Part shown: positions 33,299 to 41,808 of the stretch, piece by piece
How the letters are laid out: each line of letters begins with the position of its first letter
How positions within the stretch are numbered: the stretch's first letter is position 1
Assembly (NCBI GenBank): GCA_020344415.1
Contig: CP070825.1
Span: 2,893,512-2,957,511, forward strand
Length of the DNA stretch: 64,000 nucleotides
Reading direction: 5' to 3'
Source: Candidatus Aminicenantota bacterium
GTDB lineage: Bacteria; Acidobacteriota; Aminicenantia; Aminicenantales; Aminicenantaceae
Translations under genes and position numbers: made by a program
Notes under the pieces: model-generated
What the model saw: the letters and a program-made list of their open reading frames with translations, nothing else
What the model was told of the DNA's origin: nothing
The model's database searches: none

Positions 33299-34696
33299 TT
33301 ATTCAGCTATGACTACTTTTGCAGCTTTTTCTGTAACTTGATTGCTGATTTTATCCGTGATTTTAACCATGAGTTCATATTCCCCAGGCTCTATTTGAGT
33401 TAGAGGGATGGGGAATCCAGATACAATCACCTGGCCCTCGGGAACTTCTCTCTCGAAAGGGCTTTCCGGGAGTCTATACGTACGCTTTTCTGATTTCAGG
33501 CTGATTTCTTGTGTGAGTTTGACATTGCTATTTTCGATTTTGGCATTGTAAATCTGATACAGAACATTAAGAGTGTCAGATTTTTTAAAGATATTTTCTT
33601 TCTTTGGATACGCGAAAAATTGTTCGAAATTAAAGGCAGATGTTTCTCGGGAATCGGGTTGTATGGCCTCAACACGGTCCGTTAGAATCAGGTTTCCCAG
33701 CTTCAACTCCGTTGTCCAGAAATTAGGCACTTGTATTTCTTTCATCGATACAGAGTGTCGTTCGGATTTAGCATCCCTCAATCCAAATATGCACTCATAC
33801 TTTTTTGGAAGAAGTGGGAATGTGATTTGTGCATAGTAGTCTTCTTTTTTCACTTTGACTTCCCTGCGGAAGTCTTTGGGAGTCTCGCCTTCAGTTTTTG
33901 CTCTTCCGAAAAGAACAGTTTTTTCGATTCTCGTTTCTTTTGGATTAAAGAAGAAGACAAGGGTAATGCTGGTTGCCCCTTTCTCGGCCTTTGTAAAGTA
34001 GAATGCAGAATCAAATGGGATATCTGTGTGCTCGCGGGCTTCGGCGGAAACCTTTTCGATGATTTGTTTTTCAAAAGCTCCGGGCCGGGGAATTGGTTTT
34101 TTACTGTAGTCAGGCACTTCTTTTAGGTCAGGGTGGAAAATTGTCCTTGATGCAAATTCGTCCATGGCATCGAGAGCAATTTTTGAAGTTAAACTCTCAT
34201 TGAGAGCAAGACCCACATTTTCAACAGCATCAAAGACGACCTCAAACTCTTCATCAATTTTCAGGGAGCGAATAGGGGCATATACCCACGTTTCAGGATT
34301 TGTCCTTCTCTCTACCGGAAGCCCAAAAAAGAGCAGAATTTTCCCTATCTCTGTCTTCCAGCCCATTTCCTGTCCCCTGGTATATTTCTTGTTAACATAA
34401 TCCAGCCTGGAGTAATAGGCTTCCTTGAACTCATTTTTTTCTGTGAAGAGAGTGGGGTCTCTTTTGGCCCAGAAGAGGGCGATGAACTTATCCTTATCCT
34501 TGTCCTTCTTGAGTTTTTTAAAGGCTTTTTCTTCCTCAGGCGTCATAAGCCAGTAGACTTCTTCATTCAGCCATTTCTTGTATTTGTCTTCTTTAGCCGA
34601 TAAAAAAGAAGAAAACGCGGTGAGAATGATTAGTAACATTGAGAGAAAAACAAGGGATTCTTTCACTTTCGCCTGATACGGAATTCCGCCATTCAT
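33299..34696 (-). CDS. GWxTD-domain exported protein, medium form
   Basis: A 465-aa exported protein. The start is uncertain: the ATG at 34696 has no clear ribosome-binding site, and an in-frame GTG at 34666 would give a typical signal peptide (KESLVFLSMLLIILTAFSSFLSA). The GWxTD domain has YKKWLNEEVYWLMTPEEE, FWAKRDPTLFTEKNEF, the variant GWKTEIGKILLFFGLP and ETWVY. A beta-rich C-terminal region follows (ALNFE-like strands, PIPLTQIEPGEYELMVKI) without TPRs. It lies directly downstream of a TonB receptor on the same strand but is separated from it by a terminator. Confidence 0.82.
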   Translation of the reverse strand: MNGGIPYQAKVKESLVFLSMLLIILTAFSSFLSAKEDKYKKWLNEEVYWLMTPEEEKAFKKLKKDKDKDKFIALFWAKRDPTLFTEKNEFKEAYYSRLDYVNKKYTRGQEMGWKTEIGKILLFFGLPVERRTNPETWVYAPIRSLKIDEEFEVVFDAVENVGLALNESLTSKIALDAMDEFASRTIFHPDLKEVPDYSKKPIPRPGAFEKQIIEKVSAEAREHTDIPFDSAFYFTKAEKGATSITLVFFFNPKETRIEKTVLFGRAKTEGETPKDFRREVKVKKEDYYAQITFPLLPKKYECIFGLRDAKSERHSVSMKEIQVPNFWTTELKLGNLILTDRVEAIQPDSRETSAFNFEQFFAYPKKENIFKKSDTLNVLYQIYNAKIENSNVKLTQEISLKSEKRTYRLPESPFEREVPEGQVIVSGFPIPLTQIEPGEYELMVKITDKISNQVTEKAAKVVIAE

Positions 34697-34751
34697 TCTA
34701 ATGATCTGTATTTAAATTTTAATAATTTATATTATATATATTTTTAAATAC

Positions 34752-34784
34752 AAAAAAAAGGAGGAGAGAAAAATCCTCTCCTCC
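34752..34784 (-). terminator. Rho-independent terminator of the third TonB receptor gene
   Basis: A stem of 9 bp, GGAGGAGAG (34760-34768) with CTCTCCTCC (34776-34784), and a 7-nt loop. On the minus strand it is followed by eight T ending at 34752. It starts 11 bp after the receptor stop codon. Confidence 0.9.
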
Positions 34785-34794
34785 CTTTGAAACA

Positions 34795-37515
34795 TTAATA
34801 AATGACGCGGAAACCGATTTGGAACTGACGAGGATTTTTTATGCTTGTGCGGTAACCGTTCAGAGTTCCGTAGTTCAAATAGATACCATTGTTGCCATCA
34901 TGATTGTTTAAGGCATTGTAGATATCTCCGAAAACAACCAGCGTCCAACCCTGAACTCTGAATATCTTCTGGATTCTTATATCCAGGTCGTATCTCGCAT
35001 CATATTTGGTCGTACCTGGTGGTTCTCCTTTAATCGCGACACGGTAGCCGGGCAAATAAGCAGTAAAGGATCGATATGCTTGTCTGCCAGACATGGCACG
35101 GGCGGTGAAGCCAAGATTGATATCCACGAAGGGAATAAGGACATTCCCTTGTGCTTTGAACTGGTGAGGCTGACTGTAGAAGCTTCCACCTTGCTCTCCA
35201 TAGGCATTGATTTGATAATTCGGGTCAAAAAGTGAAACCATAGCGCCGCTCGTATTTCCTTTGCAGACAGTGTAGTGATAGGAAACATTCATCGCCCAGC
35301 GGTTGGAAAACCTCTTGGTAAAAATAACCTCAATCCCTCTTGCGTACCACTTGTGGTCTTCAGTCAGATACGGAGGATTTCCTTTTTTGGGATTGGTGAC
35401 TTCGAAAGCAAAATCATAGCGGTTAAGGAGATCCCAGCAGTCTATAACTCCCTGATCGTCTGCGGTTCCAACTCTGCCGTCATTCCCGGGATGGATAGTT
35501 GTGGTGGGGACATATTGATAAACTGAATTGAAGTAATACCATGCTGCTCCTCTTGTTCTACTATAGAAATTGATAGCCAGTGAGGCATCGCGGAAGAGCT
35601 CTCTTTCAAATCCTCCGCTTATTTCTCTTATCCAGGGATGTTTGACATCAGGATCTATAACAGCAGGAAAATCAGCAGCTTCTGTTCTCGCCATTTCTTT
35701 CCAATCATTTATAGAGGCATCCCATCGGTATTTAATCACGCCTGCATTTCGCCGGGGATCAAATCTGGCGTAAAAATCATTCCTGTCTAACTTTTCAACG
35801 TAATGGGCGTAGTGGATTTTTACGATATTTTTTCTGTCGCCGAGTATATCGTATGTCACACCAGCACGTGGGGAGAAAACTCCATTTTTGTAAAAAGTGC
35901 CTTGACCAGGAGGAGGAACTCTGTACCAGAAGTGGTCATACCTGAGCCCAAGGTTCAAGGTTAACCTCTTTGTCAAACTCCATGTGTCTTGCATGAACCC
36001 AGTGAACTCTGTGGCGTAATTATCAGAATCAGTAGGGTCTTTATAGTCCTTCGAGTAAGGGACTCCCCAAACATAGCTAATATTCGCATTCCCGGTCTTA
36101 CCGGTTTTAGTGATTATTACGTAATGCTTGAGTTCACTCCCGAACTTGAAATCATGAGAGCCTTTAATCAATTCTGGCACGTAGTGGTTAAACTGAACAT
36201 TGACGTCGTAGTTCCACGAGTTGCTTTCTGAATAACTCGGAAGATTGTCATAGTACATCCTTTCTCCAGTATCATATATACTTGGAGTATCTAAATCTCC
36301 AGTTGAAGGATGATAATGATATTGATACCTGAAAATACCTAATTTGACATCGAGAAAGGTCTTGTCAGAAAGAATAGAAGTCCAGTTTAAGTTGCCGAAG
36401 TATTGGGGAGTTTTTCTCTCATACCACATGCCTTGAGGATAATATATTGATCCTCCTCCTGAGCTCTTGTAATAGGTATGATTGAAAGAGAGGTTCATCT
36501 TGTTTGAGGCATTGAGCTGATAGGTTAGCTTTCCGAAAACTTTTCTATTCTCGGTCTTTTGAGGCGTATCTCTTGCTATGATTTCCTGTTTCGAATAGTC
36601 GTACTCTCCTGAAGCAAAGAACCAGAGTCTGTCGTGTATCAATTTCCCTCCGAACTGCAAGCCAAAGTCATAATAGGGAAGAACCTCGTACTTATAGTCT
36701 GAAGCTGGCTTGTAGTATGGATACCATTCATCCTCAGGAACCTGCTTCCAATTCTGGCTGTTCCACGCTTTGCCGCGGTACCGGAATTGGTTAAGAGTGG
36801 AGAACCTGTTAGACCCGGATTTAGAAACAGCGGTCAGCACAGCCCCTGTGAAATGACCGTACTCAGCAGGAAGACCTAATCCCATAACAGCGGCTTCTTT
36901 AATAACGTTAAAATCGACACTAAAACCAGTGGAGCCCGAGTGGGGTTGTCGGACATCAATTCCATCAAACTGCCATGAGCTTGTCGTGTTATAACCCGCG
37001 CCGTAAGGAGAGTAATAATCATCTCCCGGAGAAAGATGCATTAGCGATGCAAAGCCTGCGACAGGAATGGAGAGGAGAAGATCGTCAGTCAGCACAAGTG
37101 ATTTTGGTTGAGAGCTTTTGATGTCCACGGTGGGAATCTCGGCAACAACGATGACTTCTTCTTCCACGGTTGCCTGAGTCATCTTGAAATCACACCCTAA
37201 GGTTATTCCAGCATGGAGCCTTATTCCTTCCTTGACCATTGTGTTAAATCCCGACAAGCTCGCTGTGACTTTGTACAAGCCTATGGACAAGGAACGGAAT
37301 CTGTAGAATCCATTGGCGTCGGTCATTCGGGATTGTGCTCCGCCGATAAGATTCGGGCTCTCTACTGTGACCGTTGCTCCCGGAAGAGGAGCGCCTTCTG
37401 TGTCCGTCACGTTTCCCTGGATTTCTCCCGATTCCCTAATTTGGGGATGTGCCCATAGACTAATGAGCAATATCCCGAAGATAATCGGAAGAATCCTTCC
37501 AAATTTGCCTTTCAT
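34795..37515 (-). CDS. TonB-dependent receptor with carboxypeptidase-regulatory N-domain
   Basis: An outer-membrane receptor of 906 aa from the ATG at 37515, placed 5-6 bp after GAAGGAGG. A TTG five codons upstream is inside that ribosome-binding site and is rejected. The signal is FGRILPIIFGILLISLWAHPQ. The regulatory domain has GEIQGNVTDTEGAPLPGATVTVES, and the plug has EEEVIVVAEIPTVDIKSSQ, SWQFDGIDVRQPHSGS and PAEYGHFTGAVLTAVSKSGSNRF. The barrel ends in a terminal Tyr (QIGFRVIY). The ligand is unknown. The MocR regulator upstream is on the same strand and ends 130 bp before this gene. Confidence 0.9.
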   Translation of the reverse strand: MKGKFGRILPIIFGILLISLWAHPQIRESGEIQGNVTDTEGAPLPGATVTVESPNLIGGAQSRMTDANGFYRFRSLSIGLYKVTASLSGFNTMVKEGIRLHAGITLGCDFKMTQATVEEEVIVVAEIPTVDIKSSQPKSLVLTDDLLLSIPVAGFASLMHLSPGDDYYSPYGAGYNTTSSWQFDGIDVRQPHSGSTGFSVDFNVIKEAAVMGLGLPAEYGHFTGAVLTAVSKSGSNRFSTLNQFRYRGKAWNSQNWKQVPEDEWYPYYKPASDYKYEVLPYYDFGLQFGGKLIHDRLWFFASGEYDYSKQEIIARDTPQKTENRKVFGKLTYQLNASNKMNLSFNHTYYKSSGGGSIYYPQGMWYERKTPQYFGNLNWTSILSDKTFLDVKLGIFRYQYHYHPSTGDLDTPSIYDTGERMYYDNLPSYSESNSWNYDVNVQFNHYVPELIKGSHDFKFGSELKHYVIITKTGKTGNANISYVWGVPYSKDYKDPTDSDNYATEFTGFMQDTWSLTKRLTLNLGLRYDHFWYRVPPPGQGTFYKNGVFSPRAGVTYDILGDRKNIVKIHYAHYVEKLDRNDFYARFDPRRNAGVIKYRWDASINDWKEMARTEAADFPAVIDPDVKHPWIREISGGFERELFRDASLAINFYSRTRGAAWYYFNSVYQYVPTTTIHPGNDGRVGTADDQGVIDCWDLLNRYDFAFEVTNPKKGNPPYLTEDHKWYARGIEVIFTKRFSNRWAMNVSYHYTVCKGNTSGAMVSLFDPNYQINAYGEQGGSFYSQPHQFKAQGNVLIPFVDINLGFTARAMSGRQAYRSFTAYLPGYRVAIKGEPPGTTKYDARYDLDIRIQKIFRVQGWTLVVFGDIYNALNNHDGNNGIYLNYGTLNGYRTSIKNPRQFQIGFRVIY

Positions 37516-37644
37516 TTTTGCCTCCTTCAATTTTTTTTATTGATCCAAAGGTGAATTTGTTCACCTTTGATCCGCTTTGTTTTTTAGTTTTCGTGATATC
37601 ACCTCCTTTGAAATATTTTCAGAGAATCATTTTTATCTCATTTC

Positions 37645-39165
37645 TCAAATGATGGGCTTGACAGATGAGACCTCTTTAGAAGATCCAATCTTGTGTCTCT
37701 TTCTCAATTTACATAAGGCCTTGCTGAACCTATTGATTCCTTCTTCTATTAAATCTTCATCAAGATAGGAGAAATTCAATCTCAGCCATTCTTCCCGGTC
37801 TTCTTTCGTGGAAAAAATTTTTCCTTCGATGAATTCCACTTTTTCGTAGAAGGCTTCTCTGAGTAGATCCGTTGAGTTTAGGCCACCTCTCAATTGACAC
37901 CACAAATAATATCCACCTTCTGGTTTATTCCAATCGATAAGGTTGGAACAGCATTTCTTTAGTGCCGCTATCGTGAGGTCTCTTTTTTTTGCATATATTT
38001 TCCGAACTTTTTGCAAATGCTTTTCCAGCAGACCTTGATTGCAGTATTCGTAGAACGCATGTTGTTCTAAGGTGTTGCTGTGCAGATCCACGAGCCGTTT
38101 AACGGGCATCAATTGTTTGATTACGGGCTTGGCTGCCACTATCCAGCCGATTCTTAATCCCGGAAAAAGAATCTTGGAAAAGGTGCCAAGATAGATAACA
38201 TTGTTATGCTTATCGAGTGCTTTCAATGAAAGAGGGGGTATTCTCTCATAATACAATTTGCTATAAGGGTCATCTTCGATGATAGGAACATGATACTTAT
38301 AGGCCAAATCCAGCAACTTTTTCCTTCTGCTTAAGCTGAGCACGGTTCCGCTCGGATTCTGAAAAGTTGGCACAGTGTAAACCATTTTCACTCTCTGCCG
38401 GGAAAGAAGATTTTCTAGAATGTCAACCTTCATGCCTGTCTCGTCCACAGGGATGTCGATGATTTTTGGCCCTGCCGCCCGGAATATCCGAAGAGCATTC
38501 ATGGAAGTCGGGTTTTCAACAACCACCAAATCTTCTGGATTCAATAATGTTTCGGCAAGAAGATATAAACCTTGATTGGACCCAGAGGTGATTAAAACTT
38601 CGCCTGGGCTGGTCGACTTTCCCTCAAAATTGAACCAATCGGCAATGGTTTCCCTCAGGGGATAACATCCTTCCACGGATGAAAGCTGAAGCATGATTCT
38701 CCCTTTCTCTTTTAAGAGCTTACTGATGATTTTTTGAAAATCATTAAAGGGATAATACTTAGGATCCGGCACGCCCGTTCCTAGAGAAATGATATCCTCC
38801 TGAGTGAACAAAGAATCGGAATCTCTGTACAGGGAATAATGATTCGTTTTTGGGAAATAAGCAAAGAATTCAGACCAGTTCAGTGGTTCGTAGTTATAAT
38901 CGCTTTCCTGGGCCGGTTTTTTTTTCATAACGACTGTTCCTCTGCCAACCCGGGATTCTATAAATCCTTCAGCCAACAACTCGTTGTATGCCGATACTAT
39001 TGTGCTCCGGTTAACTCCGAGTATGCGGGCCAATTCTCTTGTGGGCAAGAGGCGCTTACCTTCAGGGAGAATGTCTTTGAGGATTAAATCTTTGATTTGT
39101 TCTTTGATTTGAAGATAGAGAGGGATCCGGCTTTTAGGATCCAGGTGAATTTCTGTTAATGGCAT
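37645..39165 (-). CDS. MocR/GntR-family regulator with aminotransferase-like domain
   Basis: A 506-aa cytoplasmic regulator. The N-terminal GntR winged helix at about 10-80 (RIPLYLQIKEQIKDLILKDIL, LPTRELARILGVNRSTIVSAYNEL, GFIESRVGRGTVV) is fused to a fold-type I aminotransferase domain. That domain has the PLP Lys at about K331 in GTFSKILFPGLRIGW, and other PLP-site motifs VVENPTSMNALRIF and VPTFQNPSGTVLS. MocR proteins such as PdxR and GabR use PLP or amino compounds as effectors and often control a divergent gene. The divergent neighbour here is the M28-like gene at 39430. Paired CCAATTTGSATG sites lie between them. Confidence 0.92.
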   Translation of the reverse strand: MPLTEIHLDPKSRIPLYLQIKEQIKDLILKDILPEGKRLLPTRELARILGVNRSTIVSAYNELLAEGFIESRVGRGTVVMKKKPAQESDYNYEPLNWSEFFAYFPKTNHYSLYRDSDSLFTQEDIISLGTGVPDPKYYPFNDFQKIISKLLKEKGRIMLQLSSVEGCYPLRETIADWFNFEGKSTSPGEVLITSGSNQGLYLLAETLLNPEDLVVVENPTSMNALRIFRAAGPKIIDIPVDETGMKVDILENLLSRQRVKMVYTVPTFQNPSGTVLSLSRRKKLLDLAYKYHVPIIEDDPYSKLYYERIPPLSLKALDKHNNVIYLGTFSKILFPGLRIGWIVAAKPVIKQLMPVKRLVDLHSNTLEQHAFYEYCNQGLLEKHLQKVRKIYAKKRDLTIAALKKCCSNLIDWNKPEGGYYLWCQLRGGLNSTDLLREAFYEKVEFIEGKIFSTKEDREEWLRLNFSYLDEDLIEEGINRFSKALCKLRKRHKIGSSKEVSSVKPII

Positions 39166-39234
39166 CCTTGGCCTAATCCAATTAAAGTTTTTTCCCTTAT
39201 TATCATAATGTATTCAAAGATATATAGTTGTCAA

Positions 39235-39273
39235 CATCCAATTTGGATGTTTTTTTGCCAACCAATTTGCATG
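39235..39273. promoter_or_regulatory. Putative MocR operator: direct repeats of CCAATTTGSATG
   Basis: CCAATTTGGATG at 39238-39249 and CCAATTTGCATG at 39262-39273 are direct repeats with starts 24 bp apart. The first also forms a perfect inverted repeat, CATCCAA-T-TTGGATG (39235-39249). They sit about 70 bp upstream of the MocR gene, between it and the divergent M28-like gene. MocR regulators often bind repeated half-sites on one face of the helix. Binding is inferred. Confidence 0.5.
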
Positions 39274-39357
39274 AAAAGACCTCTAATGATAAGAATGCCT
39301 TTATATGGAAAAGAGTTTGATTTTTATATTAAAGTAATCTTGATATTGTGGTTATGC

Positions 39358-39366
39358 TGTTATAAT
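39358..39366 (+). promoter_or_regulatory. Extended -10 promoter for the second M28-like gene
   Basis: TGTTATAAT at 39358-39366 is a perfect extended -10 element. A TTGATA-like -35 at 39340-39345 has a short 15-bp spacer. Transcription would start near 39373, about 57 nt before the chosen ATG at 39430. If used, transcription would begin downstream of the upstream ATG at 39379 by only a few bases. Confidence 0.5.
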
Positions 39367-39429
39367 TATCCATAATTTATGAGATTTATCGTTTCTGGGT
39401 TGCTGAATTTTATTTTATGGAGGTTGCGG

Positions 39430-41607
39430 ATGAGTAGAAACAGCCTGTCGTTTGTTCTTATGTTGTTATTCATTATCCTGTATCCTGCTTCTCCATTATC
39501 TCGAGAAAGCGCCACTCCGCCTTTGCTTGATGAGGAAATTCTGCGAAATATTGCTAATGAAGTTTCAGGCAGCGTTTGTTTTGAGCATATAAGGTATCTG
39601 AGTACCCTGCATCGCATCTGGGGTTCGAAAGGGTATCATCAGGCGGCGCAATACCTCGTCGAAAAATGCACCGAATACGGGCTAAAGGAAGCAAAGATTG
39701 AACAATACCCTCTCAAAACAGAAAAAGAATTCTGGAAGTACATAGGTGGATATCGCTATCTCTGGGATTTGAAAAGCGGAGAGCTGCGGCTTGTTGAGCC
39801 TTATCCCATGCTCATTTCTCATTATGAGAATGCCCCAACCACTATTGCTCGCGGCAGCAGCTCCACGAACACGACAGCTGAACTTGTCTATGTCGGCCGG
39901 GGGGATTCCGAAGAGGATTATAAGGGGAAAGACGTGAAAGGCAAGATAGTGCTTTTTGAGGGAGGGTCGGGTATGGTAGTCCATGAACTGGCCGTCCATA
40001 AATTTGGAGCTTTGGGCACAATACGCTTTACGAATTGGCCGCAGTATCCGGAGGAAGAGGAAGCCATACGCGGGTTACCCATCTGGCCCTACCAATTTAA
40101 AGACAAGAAGCCCACTTTCGGATTTAATATTTCTCAGAAAAAGGGGCTTTTTCTAAAAGATCTCCTTGAGAATGGAAAGAAAGTTGTTGTTTCAGGCAAG
40201 ATAGAAGCTGAGATGAAAGAAGATGGAGCCTTTGAACTGCCAACAGCCGTTATTCAGGGCACGGACTATCCGGAGGAAGAATTCATTCTTTGTGCGCACC
40301 TTGACCACCCCAAGCCCGGTACTCATGATAATGCCAGCGGATGTGCTGTGCTCTTGGAAATTGGACGCACTCTTTCTTCTTTGATTCAGCAAAAAATTAT
40401 TCCCCCCCCCAAAAGGACTATCCGTTTCATGTGGGTGCCTCATATGTGTGGATTGTATATGTACTTTTTCCACCATCCGGAAAAAATCGGAAAAGTCAAG
40501 GGAGGGGCGAATTTTGACTGCGTCGGTGCTGACCCAGCTAAATATCCCCTCAAGTTTTATGTAGCCCTGCCGCCTGCTTCTTTGCCTTCTCTTCTTACCG
40601 ATATCACAAACAATCTTGTTGAATATTTTAACAATAAGCTGGACACAAGTATTTTTGGTGGTCCGATAAAAGACCTGCTCTTTTCGCCCGAAGGAAGCCG
40701 GAACATGTTTTCCACTACTTTCAGACCTGACAGGGGAGGAGGGTCTGATCAAGATTTGGCCCACACCTGGCCTTTGAATATACCATCCATCTATTTTTAC
40801 GACTGGCCGATGCCTCCAAGACACAGTCAGATCAATTTTCTGGAATACATGGATCGTACCAATCTGCGAAGAGTATCCTACCTGGGAGCCATAATTTCCT
40901 ACGCCTTTACAACTACAGATGAAGAGATGGCGCCTGATCTTTTGAATGAAACCCAGTACCGTGGGGAAAGTCGTCTGAGGAAAGAACTTATTCTGGCCAA
41001 ACACTTAATTGAAGAAAGCGGTCCGCAAGATATTCATCAGAATTACGATAGAGGGAAAAAACTTCTTAGCTGGGGAAAGATCAGGGAAAAGGGGATAGCC
41101 GGTTCCTTTAAAGAGTTCATTTCGAATAAAACACCCTTTACCTTATTGTTTTCTGAATACAAACAACTGCTTGAGAAAAGCTTGGATGATTATCAAAATC
41201 AACTGAGAAGGTATTATGAGATAAAATGTCAGAGACTGAATATTCAGCCTCTTAAAAAACCTTCTAGCCTTGAAAAGTCCTCTTGGGCGAAAATCATTCC
41301 TGTCATTAATCCAGAAATGAAGATATTTCCCGGCTGCCCCAGAAATTACGGCTACTTCAGGGACACGTTGGGGGACGATTATAATGGAAGATACAAAGAT
41401 GTTATCTCTGTACTCTGGAGGAAAGGCTTAAAAGATTGCTTTAATTATATTGATGGGCGGAGAACGGTTGTTGATATCTGCGATGCAGTCCAGGCAGAAT
41501 TATGGAGCGGGGGTTATACTGAGCGATACTATGTGTCATTTGAAAACATGGCCAATTATTTTCGAATGCTCAAAGATGCGGGTATAATTACGTTTAAGAA
41601 TAAATGA
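39430..41607 (+). CDS. Exported M28/DUF4910-like protein (paralogue), active site altered
   Basis: A 725-aa exported protein. I chose the ATG at 39430, 5 bp after GGAGG, over an in-frame ATG at 39379 that would extend the signal peptide (NSLSFVLMLLFIILYPASPLS). It is collinear with the 30980 product: cap (RNIANEVSGSVCFEHIRYLSTLHR), PA-like insert (VYVGRGDSEEDYKGKDVKGKIV), and core HLDHPKPGTHDNASG. The same replacement is present where M28 has Glu-Glu, FMWVPHMCG. The same C-terminal winged-helix-like segment follows (IDGRRTVVDICDAVQAELW). Conservation of the changed site in both copies argues for a distinct chemistry or function, not decay. It is divergent from MocR. Confidence 0.75.
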   Translation: MSRNSLSFVLMLLFIILYPASPLSRESATPPLLDEEILRNIANEVSGSVCFEHIRYLSTLHRIWGSKGYHQAAQYLVEKCTEYGLKEAKIEQYPLKTEKEFWKYIGGYRYLWDLKSGELRLVEPYPMLISHYENAPTTIARGSSSTNTTAELVYVGRGDSEEDYKGKDVKGKIVLFEGGSGMVVHELAVHKFGALGTIRFTNWPQYPEEEEAIRGLPIWPYQFKDKKPTFGFNISQKKGLFLKDLLENGKKVVVSGKIEAEMKEDGAFELPTAVIQGTDYPEEEFILCAHLDHPKPGTHDNASGCAVLLEIGRTLSSLIQQKIIPPPKRTIRFMWVPHMCGLYMYFFHHPEKIGKVKGGANFDCVGADPAKYPLKFYVALPPASLPSLLTDITNNLVEYFNNKLDTSIFGGPIKDLLFSPEGSRNMFSTTFRPDRGGGSDQDLAHTWPLNIPSIYFYDWPMPPRHSQINFLEYMDRTNLRRVSYLGAIISYAFTTTDEEMAPDLLNETQYRGESRLRKELILAKHLIEESGPQDIHQNYDRGKKLLSWGKIREKGIAGSFKEFISNKTPFTLLFSEYKQLLEKSLDDYQNQLRRYYEIKCQRLNIQPLKKPSSLEKSSWAKIIPVINPEMKIFPGCPRNYGYFRDTLGDDYNGRYKDVISVLWRKGLKDCFNYIDGRRTVVDICDAVQAELWSGGYTERYYVSFENMANYFRMLKDAGIITFKNK

Positions 41608-41620
41608 AGGAAGGATCTCA

Positions 41621-41724
41621 AAATCCGTAAGGATAGCATGATTTTGGAAATTCCTTTGCTCCGTTCAGATTTTTCGCGCCATTCCCTCGCTGTTTTCCAA
41701 AACCATTTCAGTTGTTACGGATTT
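41621..41724. repeat. Long imperfect hairpin repeat after the second M28-like gene
   Basis: Outer arms AAATCCGTAA (41621-41630) and TTACGGATTT (41715-41724) are perfect complements. Inner arms ATGATTTTGGAAA (41639-41651) and TTTCCAAAACCAT (about 41694-41706) pair with one mismatch. The 17-bp word at 41636-41652 recurs inverted at 51693-51709. It is probably another short interspersed repeat, or a terminator-like structure. Confidence 0.55.
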
Positions 41725-41808
41725 GGAGACGCTAACATAAATGAATCTAATTTTTAACTCGTCACCTGTATAATTTTGACTTTAAATTTTTGGTGAAGGA
41801 GGTTTGAG

